Below, one piece after another: positions 35,166 through 46,683 of a DNA stretch of 64,000 nt (the first letter of the stretch is position 1; every line of letters starts with the position of its first letter). The DNA comes from Erinaceus europaeus (taxonomy: Eukaryota; Chordata; Mammalia; Eulipotyphla; Erinaceidae). Location of the stretch: positions 98,337,141 to 98,401,140 of the forward strand of contig NC_080166.1 of assembly GCF_950295315.1 (NCBI RefSeq), written 5' to 3'. A program made the translations under genes and the position numbers. A model generated the notes under the pieces. That model was not told where the DNA came from and made no database searches. It was given only the letters and a program-made list of their open reading frames with translations.

Positions 35166-35197
35166 CCCCCCTCCTCCCACTCAGGTTATTCTAGAAC

Positions 35198-35262
35198 ATT
35201 AATGCCATCCTGACTTCCCTAGGCAGACAACCTCACCAATGTTTCCTTTTTATAAATAAAAA
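35198..35262 (+). mobile_element. L1 tail scrap with internal deletion
   Basis: aatgccatcctgacttccct, aggcagacaacctcaccaat joined directly to tgtttcctttttataaataa, that is, the middle of the L1 tail is missing. Confidence 0.6.
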
Positions 35263-36820
35263 AAAATTGTGAGCTCTACCTGTTGATCTGTCTCCAAGCT
35301 ACCACATACTTTGGTTCTTTTAACTAAGTATTTCATTATCTGGTCATGTCTTTGCTTGCAAATGTGGATATTTCTGTATTATCTATACTTTTTTGCAACT
35401 AAAAGGCAAATTTATTATTTTGCTAAGGATTTCTTAACACATGCCTATTCTTAATTCAACTTGACAACGAACAGACCAAACAAAAATCTCTCTAAAAAGA
35501 AAGCAAGCAAATGGAAAACAAACTATTGCTTTATGACAAAATGATGTTCATTAGATAATGATTTTATATTTTGAACCCAGTGATCTGTCTGATGACACCA
35601 AATGCTGTATAGTGGGAAATGTAAGGAGGAACTTTTTTTTTCATCATTTTACCCATTAAAGCCAAATTGTGCTTTTATACCCATGGGGTGTAGAAATCAA
35701 ATATTTAGGCTTTCATAAAAGCCACAGTAATAATTTTATTGTCAATACAGCCTTGTGGCTGAGCTTTTATTTCATACCTTAACAGTTTCAAATATAGCCT
35801 TTGCAAAATGTTAAGAATCATACTTCTGCTGCTTTTGATGTTAGAAGAATGTCTCAAAATGTTGTTTAAAGTACCTGGAAGTCTATCACCTTTATCTAAA
35901 ATTGAATCAGTATCTATTTAAAGTAACATTATAAAAACTTTTAATTTTTTGAATATTACCAAGGTATTTAAATTTTGAATAACTAGAGTAGGTAAATGTT
36001 TTATTCTATCTACCTTAAAACCATTCAGTTTTGACGTGGGCTATAAACACTGCCATTGATACAAATTCTAGCATTGTCAGTCTTATATACCATTTACTCC
36101 TCTGAAAGAGCATTATTATCTATACTTAACTTTATTATATAAATGTTATATCCTCTCAAAGACTAAATACTAAGGTAATAATTCTTCTCTAATTTCTACC
36201 CTGAGTATATTTTTGGTAAAATAGTAAAGAAAGCTAAAAACAAGAACTAGCTATAAAAACAAACAATTAACTAATGTATTCACCCTTCTATACTGATAAC
36301 AGGTAAAAAATGTAGGTGAATCTACATTTTTATAATTAAAGGTTTTTATAGCCACATGTAAATATTCACATGGAAATTTCTATAGATTTTTGTATTCTGT
36401 CACATAAATATATAGAAGGGTAAACACATAAGTGTTTACTTTTGTAGCAAGTTACTGTTTTTGAATAACTATCATAATTCTAATTGGCTAGGAAATAATT
36501 GCTTTAAATAAAATTGGTATAATTTTAGTGTGCTTTAACCTACCTGATAAATTCTGAAAATATCCAGATCAGTATTTACAGTGCCTGAATACATTAAAAT
36601 TAAATTTATAATAGCATATTGTAGTAGTTTCAAAAATTCTCTACCTCAAACTTACCATCCTCCTGTCAATACATTCCCAATCAATAGTTCTGTATTTACA
36701 ATCAAATATTCTTTAAAAAAAAAAAACTTCTGTATGCACATTGCTAGCTAGTTATAACACCATTTAATTTAAGTGGAAAATGTAAAGAAACATAGCAGAA
36801 ACCTAGTTAATATAAAAAAA
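35263..36820. other. Unique AT-rich DNA
   Basis: No gene, no repeat recognised on either strand. Confidence 0.5.
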
Positions 36821-37046
36821 GTATGAATCTCCCTACGTGCAGGGGAGTCGCTTCACAGGCGATGAAGCAGGTCTGCAGGTGTCTATCTTTCTCTCCCCCT
36901 CTGTCTTCCCCTCCTCTCTCCATTTCTTTCTGTCTATCCAACAATGACGACATCAATAACAACAGCAGCAACAATAAAAAGACAACAAGGGCAACAAAAG
37001 GAAAATAAATAAATGAAATAAAAATTTTTTAAAAAGTATGAATCTC
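36821..37046 (+). mobile_element. SINE, group A short form, 5'-truncated with target duplication
   Basis: Insert 36832-37035: begins inside the body (cctacgtgcaggggagtcgc), then aagcaggtctgcaggtgtct, tccatttctttctgtctatc, agggcaacaaaaggaaaata. The flanks are gtatgaatctc at 36821-36831 and 37036-37046. The head was lost at insertion, because the duplication flanks the truncated form. Confidence 0.93.
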
Positions 37047-37889
37047 TGAATATATCTTCAGTTCCATGAAATAGAGTGAATATTATTACTCAAAATAGTT
37101 AAGGATCCTTAAAAATTCTTAGTTTATTATCATTGATTATTCAAACATATATGGCCTTCTAATTTGAAATCTATGAAATAAATCTTAAGGTTTGGATAAT
37201 TATTTCCCTACCAACACACTATAGGCATGATAAAGAAGTCCTTCATAAAGAACCATATTTATCATCAGCAAGACAAGTATGAATATTGAAAGCAAGGTGC
37301 TTTATGAAACAATTCTCTCATTTTATATGTGAGGATATTCATAGCTAGCATAGAAATCCTGTTTCAAGATATTCTAATGGACATCAGCCGCACACTTACT
37401 CTGTGATTGTTTTATGTCCTTCTCCATTAAGTCCATGGATGAACTTCAACTCATACGGCAATTATGAATAGCTGTTCCCTTAGAGAACTTTCATCTATTT
37501 TTTTAAAATAAAATTTGTGATGTGCTCCCAAATGAAATTGCAATCTGCTGATCGCTTTCTCTTCACAGGACTCTTACTCTCACAACCTTCCACTGAAGTA
37601 GTCTCATAATTCCTGCTAAACAGTTGTGTAAATAAGTATTAACACAGATACAGAAGTAAACTGATTTTAGCCCGTTCTAGTAGTGAATGATGAAGCTAGG
37701 ATAGGACACAGATCCATGATTTCAAAGCTAAGACTATTTACATCCAAATGTCCGTTGTCTTTCTCAGTGTAGAAAAATTACTTAAAGAAACTATAAAATA
37801 GTTTTGAGGCATTATAAAGAACAGTCTAATTTGATATAGTCTACCAAGACTTCCGAAGATGAATTGTTGAAAGTTGAAAATTTTCAAAG
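37047..37889. other. Unique DNA
   Basis: No gene or repeat recognised. Confidence 0.5.
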
Positions 37890-38430
37890 TTATGGGGACA
37901 GGCGGTGGCCCACTTGGTTGATCACATGAATTTCAATGCACAAGAACTCAGGTTCAAACTCCTGGCCCCCATCTCCAGAGGGAAAACTTTTTTTTTATTT
38001 TTTTTTTATTTTTTTAATATTTATTTATTCCTTTTTGTTGCCCTTGTTGTTTTATTGTTGTTGTAGTTATTATTATTGTTATTGATGTCATCGCTGTTGG
38101 ATAGGATAGAGAGAAATGGAGAGAGGAGGGGGAGACAGAGAGGGGGAGAGAAAGACAGACACCTGCAGACCTGCTTCACCGCCTGGGAAGCGACTCCCCT
38201 GCAGGTGGGGAGCCGGGGGCTCGAACCGGGATCCTTACGCCGGTCCCTGCGCTTTGCGCCACGTGCGCTTAACCCGCTGCACTACTGCCCGACTCCCTCC
38301 AGAGGGAAAACTTTAAGAAGGGTGAAGTAATGCTCTAGGTCAGTCGGTCTGTCTGTCTGTCTTTGTCTGTCTGTCTGTCGGTCTATCTCTTCCCTCTCAA
38401 CTTCTGCCTCTATCGAAAATAAATACATAC
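37890..38430 (+). mobile_element. SINE, group B, split by a nested group A SINE
   Basis: Head atggggacaggcggtggccc, ggttcaaactcctggccccc before 37975. The remainder, aagaagggtgaagtaatgct and ctcaacttctgcctctatcg, lies after 38314. A (CTGT)n run (38346-38382) has grown in the pyrimidine body. (TCTA)n and (TA)n tracts follow at 38431-38481. Confidence 0.88.
37975..38314 (-). mobile_element. SINE, group A short form, nested, with 16-bp duplication
   Basis: Insert 37991-38298: poly(T), tttgttgcccttgttgtttt, ggatagagagaaatggagag, cacctgcagacctgcttcac, gtggggagccgggggctcga, tgcactactgcccgactccc. The flanks are ccagagggaaaacttt at 37975-37990 and 38299-38314, perfect. This near-consensus copy is one of the youngest SINEs in the window. 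Confidence 0.95.
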
Positions 38431-38481
38431 TATCTATATCTATATCTATCTATCTATCTATCTATATATATATATATATAT
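38431..38481. repeat. (TCTA)n/(TA)n microsatellite
   Basis: ctatctatatctatatctat then ctatctatctatctatatat and TA units at the tail end of the group B SINE. Confidence 0.92.
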
Positions 38482-38599
38482 ATTAAAATTAAAGCTAATA
38501 TTGCACTAAAAATCTTTGATAATGCTTAGGATGGGAGGAGAGAGGGCAAGTGGGACATGGAAGAGGCTGATAATGTTAGTAGCAAACTTCAACAAATAC

Positions 38600-38670
38600 T
38601 GGGTTGTTGGAAAAGTCATAATACATTTCACAAAGAAAAAAAATACACCATAAATTTTCTGACAACCCAA
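38600..38670. mobile_element. Short mariner-like inverted-repeat element
   Basis: The left arm tgggttgttggaaaagtcat and the right arm, read on the minus strand, ttgggttgtcagaaaattta pair over about 25-28 bases with a few mismatches. The loop is only about 15 bp of A-rich DNA. TTGGGTTG-like ends are typical of mariner elements. TA duplication is not clean, so a hairpin remnant of a mariner is the best reading. Confidence 0.5.
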
Positions 38671-39652
38671 GTTTTTAGAGGTATAAAAAGGGATATTTGC
38701 ACATATGCCTGTAGCTAAGCTATACAGTTTACCATACACTTGCCTTTGAATTGTTAAAAACTGTAATTACTTTCAGTTTTGCTCACTATTCAAAATTTTG
38801 TGTAGTCCCTTTAGTTTTCTTCATCATAGCTTCAATTCAGGAATATAACTAAGAATCACCTACTAGATACATCTCAAAGTTTAAGACACTGCTCTCTATG
38901 AAAAACCGTAATAATCTGAAGCAGTAAAGAAGGCTGGTTTTTGTCTGTTCTTATGTTTTGTTTTTTATGACTAAAGTTGTGACTGCATTATGCACAATAT
39001 GAAATGAAATAAAATGGGTGTTTCGGCTGAGCATCCAGACAAAATAATGAATACAGTTTATTATTTTTTGTGAGCTATTTTATCTCAAACTGAATAAACA
39101 TTTATACTTGGTATAACTTCAGCTTGTTGAGGGCAAATGGAAGGGAGGCAATTTGCAGTCTTATGTCGTCAACACACTGTGTGTTATTGTGCTTCTATTT
39201 CAACTAAATCTCAGTCACAGTAATTTTGCTTTACAATTAACATTATTGTGAATAGAAAAAAAATGAAGAAAACGGTTTTTCAATTTCATCTTCTCTTTAG
39301 TTAAACTTCAAGTTCACCATTCATCAGATTCTCATTATGTGGCAAAGGATCCCAAGACAACGTGAGGAAGCAGGAGAGAGGCACTACCTCACAGTTTCAG
39401 GCTTGATTCATTATGAGAAGAGGTAAACTAAAGACAGTTTGTAATAATCATGCTTTAAATGCATTTCTATTTTGTTTTATGCCTCATTGAATTTAGGGTA
39501 TACTTATGTGCACTGAAAATTGTGAGAGAGAAAAAAAGACAAAAAGCTGCATCACTGAAGAAGTTACTCAATCAGACTTCACTAAAGAATGAGCAGAGAC
39601 AGTAAGTAATTAAAAATCCTGCAAGTCACACATCCATATTAGAATGTTTTTA
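38671..39652. other. Unique DNA
   Basis: No gene or repeat recognised. Confidence 0.5.
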
Positions 39653-40140
39653 AAAAAATCTACTAGAGTTTGCAGTGAGTACCTCCTAACACTTCCTCTC
39701 CACTATTCCAAGCTTTGGATCCATGATTGCTCAACAATTTGTTTGGCTTTGTATGTTAACTCTCTTTTCAATCACCAGGTTCCAGATGCCACCAAGATGC
39801 TGGCCAGGCTTCCCTAGATTGAAGACCCCACAAATGTGTCCTGGAGCTCAACTTCCCCAGAGACACACCCTACTAGGGAAAGAGAGAGGCAGACTGGGAG
39901 TATGGACTGACCAGTCAACGCCCATGTTCAGCGGGGAAGCAATTACACAAGCCAGACCTTCTACCTTCTGCAACCCTCAATGACCCTGGGTCCATGCTCC
40001 CAGAGGGATAGAGAATGGGAAAGCTATCAGGGGAGGGGGTGGGTTATGGAGATTGGGTGGTGGGAATTGTGTGGAGTTGTACCCCTCCTACCTTATGGTT
40101 TTGTTCATTAATCCTTTATTAAATAAAAAATTAAAAAAAA
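39653..40140 (+). mobile_element. L1 3' tail, truncated, base of a three-layer stack
   Basis: Begins agagtttgcagtgagtacct, then cctaacacttcctctccact, gatgccaccaagatgctggc, cggggaagcaattacacaag, ttgggtggtgggaattgtgt, ending in an A-rich tail at 40126-40140. The left flank aaaaaaatctact (39653-39665) is echoed by atctact directly after the tail, a likely target duplication. Confidence 0.88.
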
Positions 40141-40625
40141 ATCTACTTGGGAGTTGGGCGGTTGTGCAGTGGGGTAAGCGCAAATGGTGTGAAGCGCAAG
40201 CACAGGCTCAAGGATCCTGGTTCGAGCCCCTGGCTCCCCACCTGCAACGGAGTCGCTTCACAAGCTGTGAAGCAGGACTGCAGGTGTCTATCTTTCTCTC
40301 CCCCTCTCTCCATTTCTCTCTGTCCAGTACAACAATGACAACAACAGCAGCAGTAATAACTACAAAAACAAATTTTAAAAAAAGGGCAACAAAAGGGAAA
40401 ATAAGGGAGGGGGTAGATAGCATAATGGTTATGCAAAGAGACTCTCATGCCTGAGACTCCAAAGTCCCAGGTTCAATCCCCCACACCACAATAAAGCCAG
40501 AGCTGTGCAGTGCTCTGGTATTTGCCTCTGTGTCTTTCTCTCTCTGCATCTCTCTCAAAAATAAAGTAAATAAAATACAAAAAAGGGAAAATAAATAAAT
40601 ATAAAAAATTTTTAAAATCTACTTG
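40141..40625 (+). mobile_element. SINE, group A short form, with a group C SINE in its tail
   Basis: Head gggagttgggcggttgtgca, B box ggttcgagcccctgg, cacctgcaacggagtcgctt, tctatctttctctccccctc, then the tail interrupted at 40404. The tail resumes at about 40583 as gggaaaataaataaatataa. The flanks are atctacttg at 40141-40149 and 40617-40625. Confidence 0.92.
40405..40582 (+). mobile_element. SINE, group C, nested in the group A tail
   Basis: gggagggggtagatagcata, atggttatgcaaagagactc, tcatgcctgagactccaaag, B box cccaggttcaatcccc, gccagagctgtgcagtgctc, then an (ATAAA)-rich tail. aaaagggaaaataa occurs on both sides (40391-40404 and about 40581-40594), the probable target duplication. This is the best-preserved group C copy. 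Confidence 0.92.
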
Positions 40626-40785
40626 ATTTTTTTTCTTATGAATTGCCTCAGAAATGTTTTATATGATGTCTACAGTAAAAGTTAATTATAATTTAAATAA
40701 CCCTAAGTTATAGAAAAGAATTCCTTCTTGGTTTTATTTATTCAATCAAGCTTGAAAACAAAATGATGAATTGGGGTTTTTTTGT
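40626..40785. other. Unique DNA
   Basis: Short AT-rich unique interval. Confidence 0.5.
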
Positions 40786-41033
40786 TTTTAATCCTTATTT
40801 ATAAAAAGGAAACACTGATAAAAAAAACCATAGGATTAAGAGGGGTACAACTCCACACAATTCCTACCACCAGCATTCTGTATCCTATCCCCTGTCCTGA
40901 TAGCTTTCCTATTATTTATCCCTCTGGGTGTATGGACTCAGGATCATTATGAATTGGTTTTTTTTTTTTTTTTTTTTTAGAAGAAGGAGGAGAAGAAGAA
41001 GGAGGAGGAGGAGGAGGAGGAGAAAGAGGAGAA
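40786..41033 (-). mobile_element. L1 3' end, reversed, with poly(T) and purine tract
   Basis: Reversed tail: aatccttatttataaaaagg, ttaagaggggtacaactcca, cacaattcctaccaccagca, tgatagctttcctattattt, atccctctgggtgtatggac, gatcattatgaattgg. Then poly(T) at 40959-40978 and (GAA/GAG)n at 40979-41033. Confidence 0.75.
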
Positions 41034-42335
41034 GATGCCAGTGCTTGCAGAGGTTCCTTGGAATTCACTAGTGGGTCACTGTCTACCAGATTCTCCAATT
41101 TCAGGTAAATCTCTCTAAAGGCTAAATTAGGTACAATATGTAATTTACGTACACATCAAAATTAGGTGCCCAGTCTCCTATATAAGCATGGTCAAGGACA
41201 TGTGGCAACTAGGAAATACATTATTCCCACTCTAGCTTTCTACCTGACAAAATAGGGAAATTTTCAAGGAAATATAATTCTTTCAACATACAAATAATGC
41301 ATATCTATGTTTATAATGAAATCAGGCATTGTAGAAGCCCCTTAAACATTCCTTTTACCAACACCACAATGCAGAACTCTAATCTCCCAAGAACTAGAAA
41401 ACAATAATAACTTTTAAAAATACTTTTTGATATTTATCACAAAAAGAACCTATAGACATGCTTTTAAAAGATATAGAAGATTTCAATATACAAGGAAACT
41501 AATTAATGGGTTCTTGAATGAATTTTTAAAAATTCACGGAGAATCTATCCTCTACAGGAAATTGCTTCACTAATTCATTGAGGCCTGATACTAAATACTA
41601 GCTCAGTAAAAACTGTGGTTAAAGAACTTGGAGGCATTGGTAGAATCTTATAATCTTACCACTAGGCAGTCTTATCCTAGGTGAAGATATCACTACTACT
41701 AGAATCTGAGAAGTTTCTGTAACATTCCTGAAGACCAGAATTTAGTCTTTATTTCAGTACCTCCCTCATCTTATGCCCAAAGGTGCTCACTATTCTTATT
41801 GGGCTGCTAAAGCCTTCCATCAATGCAATTCATTTTCATTCTGACTAATTAGGAACAGTTGGCTTGATACATAATGTCAGAAATAAAGAAACAAAAACAC
41901 TGTTTCTACAAATAAATTTTCTCATAACTGGTTATCTTAAATAAAAGGAGAAATGAATGACTTCCAACTCCAGAACAATGAATGACAAATGTAACTTATC
42001 TGATTGATGTGAAATGCATATCTTCATTTGATTCCTGCTTACTGAATAAGAAGATCGTTACTTTGTGGATTCTTCTTGGTCACCGTTAATAAACTGCTAG
42101 AGCCAAAGAACGAGTGTTCTTGTCTCTTTGAAGTCCAACATTTTTTTTTAAATTTTAATAGACTCTTCTAGTAAAAGACAATACATTCCTTCAAGAGTAA
42201 CAATGGTCTCCCCTTCTCCACTATTTAAATTTTGTTTCTTAGAGTTTCAGCAGTAACTGATGATAAGATACTGAGAACTCAATCTTTTGCACATGTTCAG
42301 ATGAATGTTAGGGGAAGAATTATCATAATATGTTT
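41034..42335. other. Unique DNA
   Basis: No gene or repeat recognised. Confidence 0.5.
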
Positions 42336-42653
42336 GATTTCTTAGAATATTTTATTTATTTATTTATTCCCTTTTGTTGCCCTTATTTTCTATTGTTATA
42401 GTTATTATTGCTGTTGTTATTGATGTCGTCATTGTTGGATAGGACAGAAAGAGATGGAGAAAGGAGGGGGAGGCAGACGGGGGAGAGAAAGATAGACACC
42501 TGCAGACCTGCTTCACTGCCTGTGAAGCAACTCCCCTGCAGGTGGGGAGCCGGGGGCTCAAAGCAGGATCCTTATGCCAGTCCTTGTGCTTTGCGCCATC
42601 TGAACTTAACCCGCTACGTTACCTCCTGAACCCCGATTTCTTAGCATATTTTA
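42336..42653 (-). mobile_element. SINE, group A short form, with 19-bp target duplication
   Basis: Insert 42355-42634: tttatttattcccttttgtt, ggacagaaagagatggagaa, cacctgcagacctgcttcac, gtggggagccgggggctcaa. The flanks are gatttcttagaatatttta (42336-42354) and gatttcttagcatatttta (42635-42653), one mismatch. Confidence 0.95.
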
Positions 42654-42843
42654 TTTATTTATTTACTTAGAATACAGATAGAGAAATTGAGAGGGAAAGG
42701 AGAGATTGAGAGGAAGACATTTATAGCACAGATTCACTGCTCATGAAGCTTCTCCCCTGCATGTGGGGACCAGAGGCTTGAACCTGGTTCCTTGCACACT
42801 GTAATGTGTGCACTCGATCAGATGCATCACCATCCACCCCTCC
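42654..42843 (-). mobile_element. SINE, group B
   Basis: tttatttacttagaatacag, atagagaaattgagagggaa, ctgctcatgaagcttctccc, ggggaccagaggcttgaacc, tgtgcactcgatcagatgca. Confidence 0.88.
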
Positions 42844-43741
42844 TTAGAATATTCTAAACATCCTTAGATCCTTTAAAACACAGAGCTTGAGCTCAGGCAT
42901 ATTTTAAAGTGTGATATGACCCTAAGCCAATTCAAGAGTTTCTTGATAAATGAGCAAAGAAATTCAAGCTCATGAAATTTGGCATTCAATAAAATAAAAA
43001 GAAATAGATCATTGATTCAAAACCCATAACTATAAACCCAGCATAAATTAAAAATGAGAACTACCCATAGAACAATATCTCTAAGAAAAATTCAACCAGA
43101 ACCAGAGAAATTGAATTAGGTATGGACACAAATCTTAAACATTTTATAATGTATAAATGCAATGAGGAAACTTTGTGATTAACTGTTCTTCTCCTTTCCA
43201 TGAATATGGAGATGAAATTGACCATATGTGGAAACTCTGGGATAAGCCTTTTCTACCCATGGGTAGTTTGGTGAGCACTGTATCACTGCAGCCTCCTTAT
43301 AGTATCACTCAGATCACAAATCCTTTCTTTCTAAAGAAACTATCTTTACCTTACAGTCTAATTTCAGTGCATGAACTCTCTCACCCCTTTGTGGCCAAGG
43401 TCTTGATTTCATACTTTCCTAATGTTACATACACTTGGGACTAGAATTCTGACTGACTTGTTTTCCTAGGAATGAGCAGACTGTCTAATTTTGAACTATC
43501 CAAAATGGTGGTCCATTTTGTGTCCATGGTTTCCTTTCAGGGCACTTCTATCATGACGTATATTTGTGATTTGCTTACCTCCAGATGTTACCACTCTGAC
43601 ATATTCCTTTTGCCCACTCTGACATATTCCTTTTACCCACTCTGGGAAATCACTTGCTAATGTTTACATTTCTTCCACAAAACAAGACTAAAGATCCATT
43701 ATGTGTCAAGCATGGACTGAGTACCAAAAGTAATTGAGAAA
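42844..43741. other. Unique DNA, short tandem duplication at 43591-43643
   Basis: Two plus-strand frames (43175-43444, 43472-43660) show no motif. A 23-bp unit (actctgacatattccttttg and three more bases) is repeated twice, plus a partial third, at 43591-43643. Confidence 0.5.
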
Positions 43742-44061
43742 AAGATCTACTTTCTTTTTTTAAATTTATTTTATTTTATTTATTTATTCCCTTTTGTTGC
43801 CCTTATTGTTTTATTGTTGTAGTGATTATTGTTGTTGTCGTTGTTGGATAGGACAGAGAGAAATGGAGAGAGGAGGGGAAGACAGAGAGGAGGAGAGAAA
43901 GATAGACACCTGCAGACCTGCTTCACCGCCTGTGAAGCAACTCCCCTGCAGGTGGGGAGCCGGGGTTTGAACCGGGATCCTTATGCCGATCCTTGTGCTT
44001 TGCGCCACCTGCGCTTAACCCGCTGCACTACAGCCCGACTCCCCAAGATCTACTTTCTTTT
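43742..44061 (-). mobile_element. SINE, group A short form, with 17-bp target duplication
   Basis: Insert 43759-44044: tttatttattcccttttgtt, gttgttggataggacagaga, cacctgcagacctgcttcac, ttgaaccgggatccttatgc, tacagcccgactcccc. The flanks are aagatctactttctttt at 43742-43758 and 44045-44061, perfect. Confidence 0.96.
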
Positions 44062-44195
44062 CACACAGAGCTGTCTGTTTTTCTTTTTGCTTTCTGATCT
44101 GGGGCCTTGTACATGTGCAGTTTCACCACTCCAGTTTTTCTTATGAGAATCAAAGAGAAATTGCCAGAAACAGAAAGGAGAGTAAGTGGTTGGGG

Positions 44196-44325
44196 TAGAT
44201 AGCATAATGATTATGCAGAGACTCTCATGCCCGAGGTTCCAAAATCACAGATTCAATCCCTTACCACTATAATCCAGAGCTGAGGAGTGCTTTGGTAAAG
44301 TAAACAAATAAATAGCATATTTATA
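44196..44325 (+). mobile_element. SINE, group C
   Basis: tggggtagatagcataatga, ttatgcagagactctcatgc, B-box-like cagattcaatccctta, tccagagctgaggagtgctt, then a taaataaatag tail. Confidence 0.85.
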
Positions 44326-44480
44326 AAGAGAGAGAGAGAGAGAGAGAGACTAAGATAGTAGACATAAGAGCTACCCCTTTGCCATAGCACTACCCACATG
44401 GAGCTGGGGTTCAAATGTGGGCTTCAGGCATGATGAGGGCACATGCTGAGTTACAAGATATCATCCCAGCCCTAGCACTC
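44326..44480 (-). mobile_element. Diverged SINE, reversed, with (GA)n
   Basis: (GA)n at 44326-44349, then accccttt gccatagcacta region, ggagctggggttcaaatgtg, ggcatgatgagggcacatgc, atcatcccagccc. Confidence 0.55.
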
Positions 44481-46049
44481 TCATTCTATTTATTTTTTAA
44501 TATACTTTATTGGGTAGTTAATGGACTAGAATATAGTTGTTGATACATAAATATAAACTCTTATGCCTCCATGATAGATCTCTAGGTGTCTGCAAGACAT
44601 TTGCTCTTCTAACCTACATTCTTTTCCCGCCCTCATCATTCACCAGGACCCCAAAAGCAGAAAGACACAGACCAATGGTAGAATCAGCAAAGCTGACAAC
44701 AATGTAGAGAAAAACAAGGTTCTCGTTTAAATAAGGATGTTTTACTAACAAGTTAGATGAATCAGAGGCCTAAGTACCATACGAAATGTACACAAAGCTG
44801 CTATGGGCTAGGAAAGGAAGTAAGAGTTCTACAAAAAATATGCATGGAAGGTTCAGGGCTCCCTAAGAAAAGTTCCACAGAAGCTTGTGTTTGATTTTTG
44901 GGACTTGACATTCCATAAAAACAAGTTGGAAGCATCTCCCAGGCATAGGAACTAATATGAAGGGATTAGGGCAAAAAATAAAAAGTTATGTTTGAGAAAG
45001 GGATTTGACAGAGAGAAAGAAAGGGCATCAAATGACAGAAGAAATAAGGCTTAAGGACAAAACATCATAGTAAAGAAATTTTTATTTGTTTTCTAAAAAA
45101 AGGACCACCTACAACTTTAAAAATGAGAGGTAGCAAATTGTGTTTATAATTTTACAAAGATAATAGATGGTAGGGTTAGAGGTGATTATGAGTGTTTGGG
45201 CCTTCACCAGCTCTCATTACTGTAAAGAAATGAGTGAGTAGCATTATATGCAACTGTAGAGAGCATCTATTTTGTTTTAGCAGGTATGTCATTTCCTTGA
45301 TCTTATACTCTTAACATATGAAATTTACCTTGATAGGTTGGGAGCTGATGATCATGAACGTCTTAAACTTCAAAATATCTAAGCAAATATGCTAATTTCT
45401 GAACTAGACAGTATAATTTCCCCCGATATATAAAACAGTAGCACAAGCATGTGTAATCCACAGCAGGAAACAGCAAAGAATGGAAAGTGTTTTCGAATGG
45501 AAAGTACTTTAAGAGAAATGGGCTTTTCCAGTGGTCTAAGCAGCAAATTTGAATTAAGTAAATGCCAATTTAACTTGGGTTTGGTGCTTTGTTATCAGTC
45601 AGGAGCAAAAAGGAATGACATAAGAAATCAAAAGAAAAAGAGTGAAATGGGTCTAAGTACCTGAAGTAAAATATTATTGACAGGATCTTATAAAGAGACT
45701 ATTTCTGCCTGCTAGAAACCATCAAAACTGAGTAAATACTAACTCACAGAATATCACTCAGCAAAGAAACCAGTGAAACTGATAAGTCTGTGCAAAAGAC
45801 AGGGGAAACAGTATAAAAAGAGGGAAGGGAGGGTTATTAGCCATGTCACTGAAAGAGAAGAGAGCAATACTTCTGACAAGTGCAATGCATTATTCCCTGG
45901 TCACAGGGACTGTATGGTCAAACCTGTCCCAGTAGATATTCTGAAACCTGTCCTCAGTGAAGTAAATAGAAAATAAAAAATTAATTACAGTTACAAAAGA
46001 TCAGTCAAGGTAAAAGTGAATGTTGGGAAAATGAAGTCAGAATAACTTA
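44481..46049. other. Unique DNA, possible old L1 end at 44490-44660
   Basis: 44490-44660 (atactttattgggtagttaa, tatgcctccatgatagatct) may be a reversed old LINE 3' end, but this is unproven. Frames at 45449-45976 show no domain. No gene called. Confidence 0.45.
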
Positions 46050-46170
46050 GTGCACAATAGCTAGAGAACTGAACTTATAAGAATGAGGTTGTGAGTTTGA
46101 TTCCCAGACATTGCATGTGGCAGAGTCATGCTTTGGCTCTCTCGTTAATAAATACATTTAAAAAAAAATT
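46050..46170 (+). mobile_element. Diverged tRNA-like SINE
   Basis: gtgcacaatagctagagaac, atgaggttgtgagtttgatt, cccagacattgcatgtggca, ending aataaatacatttaaaaaaa. Confidence 0.5.
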
Positions 46171-46291
46171 AAGGAAAGAAAAGTCAGAATATAGTCATAC
46201 AGATTCAAATCCTGGCTTAATGAATGTCTGAACTTTGATAAGTTCAACTATCATTTAACACAGTACATAGCATATATTTAGTAAACATTAA

Positions 46292-46683
46292 GAGACGGCA
46301 ATGCGGGGGTCTGGCAGTGGCACAGTGGGTTAAGCGTATGTGGCGCAAAACGCAAGGGCCAGCTAAGGATCCCGGTTCGAGCCCCTGGCTCCCCACCTGC
46401 AGGGAAGTCGCTTCACAGGCGGTGAAGCAGGTCTGCAGGTGTCTATCTTTCTCTCCCTCTCTCTGTCTTCCCCTCCTCTCTCCATTTCTCTCTGTCCTAT
46501 CCAACAACGAACAGCATCAACAATGACAACAATAATAACCACAACAAGGCTACAACAACAAAAACAACAAAAGGGGGGAAAAATGGCCTCCAGGAGCGGT
46601 GGATTCATGGTGCAGGCACTGAGCCCAGCAATAAACCTGGAGGAGAAAAAAAAAAAAAGAGAGAGAGAGAGAGAGATGGCAAT
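46292..46683 (+). mobile_element. SINE, group A long form, with target duplication
   Basis: Insert 46303-46672: gggggtctggcagtggcaca, gtgggttaagcg, B box ggttcgagcccctgg, cacctgcagggaagtcgctt, ctctctgtcttcccctcctc, caacaacaaaaacaacaaaa, 3' module ggcctccaggagcggtggat, ataaacctggaggagaaaaa, (GA)n. The flanks are gagacggcaat (46292-46302) and gagatggcaat (46673-46683). Confidence 0.95.
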
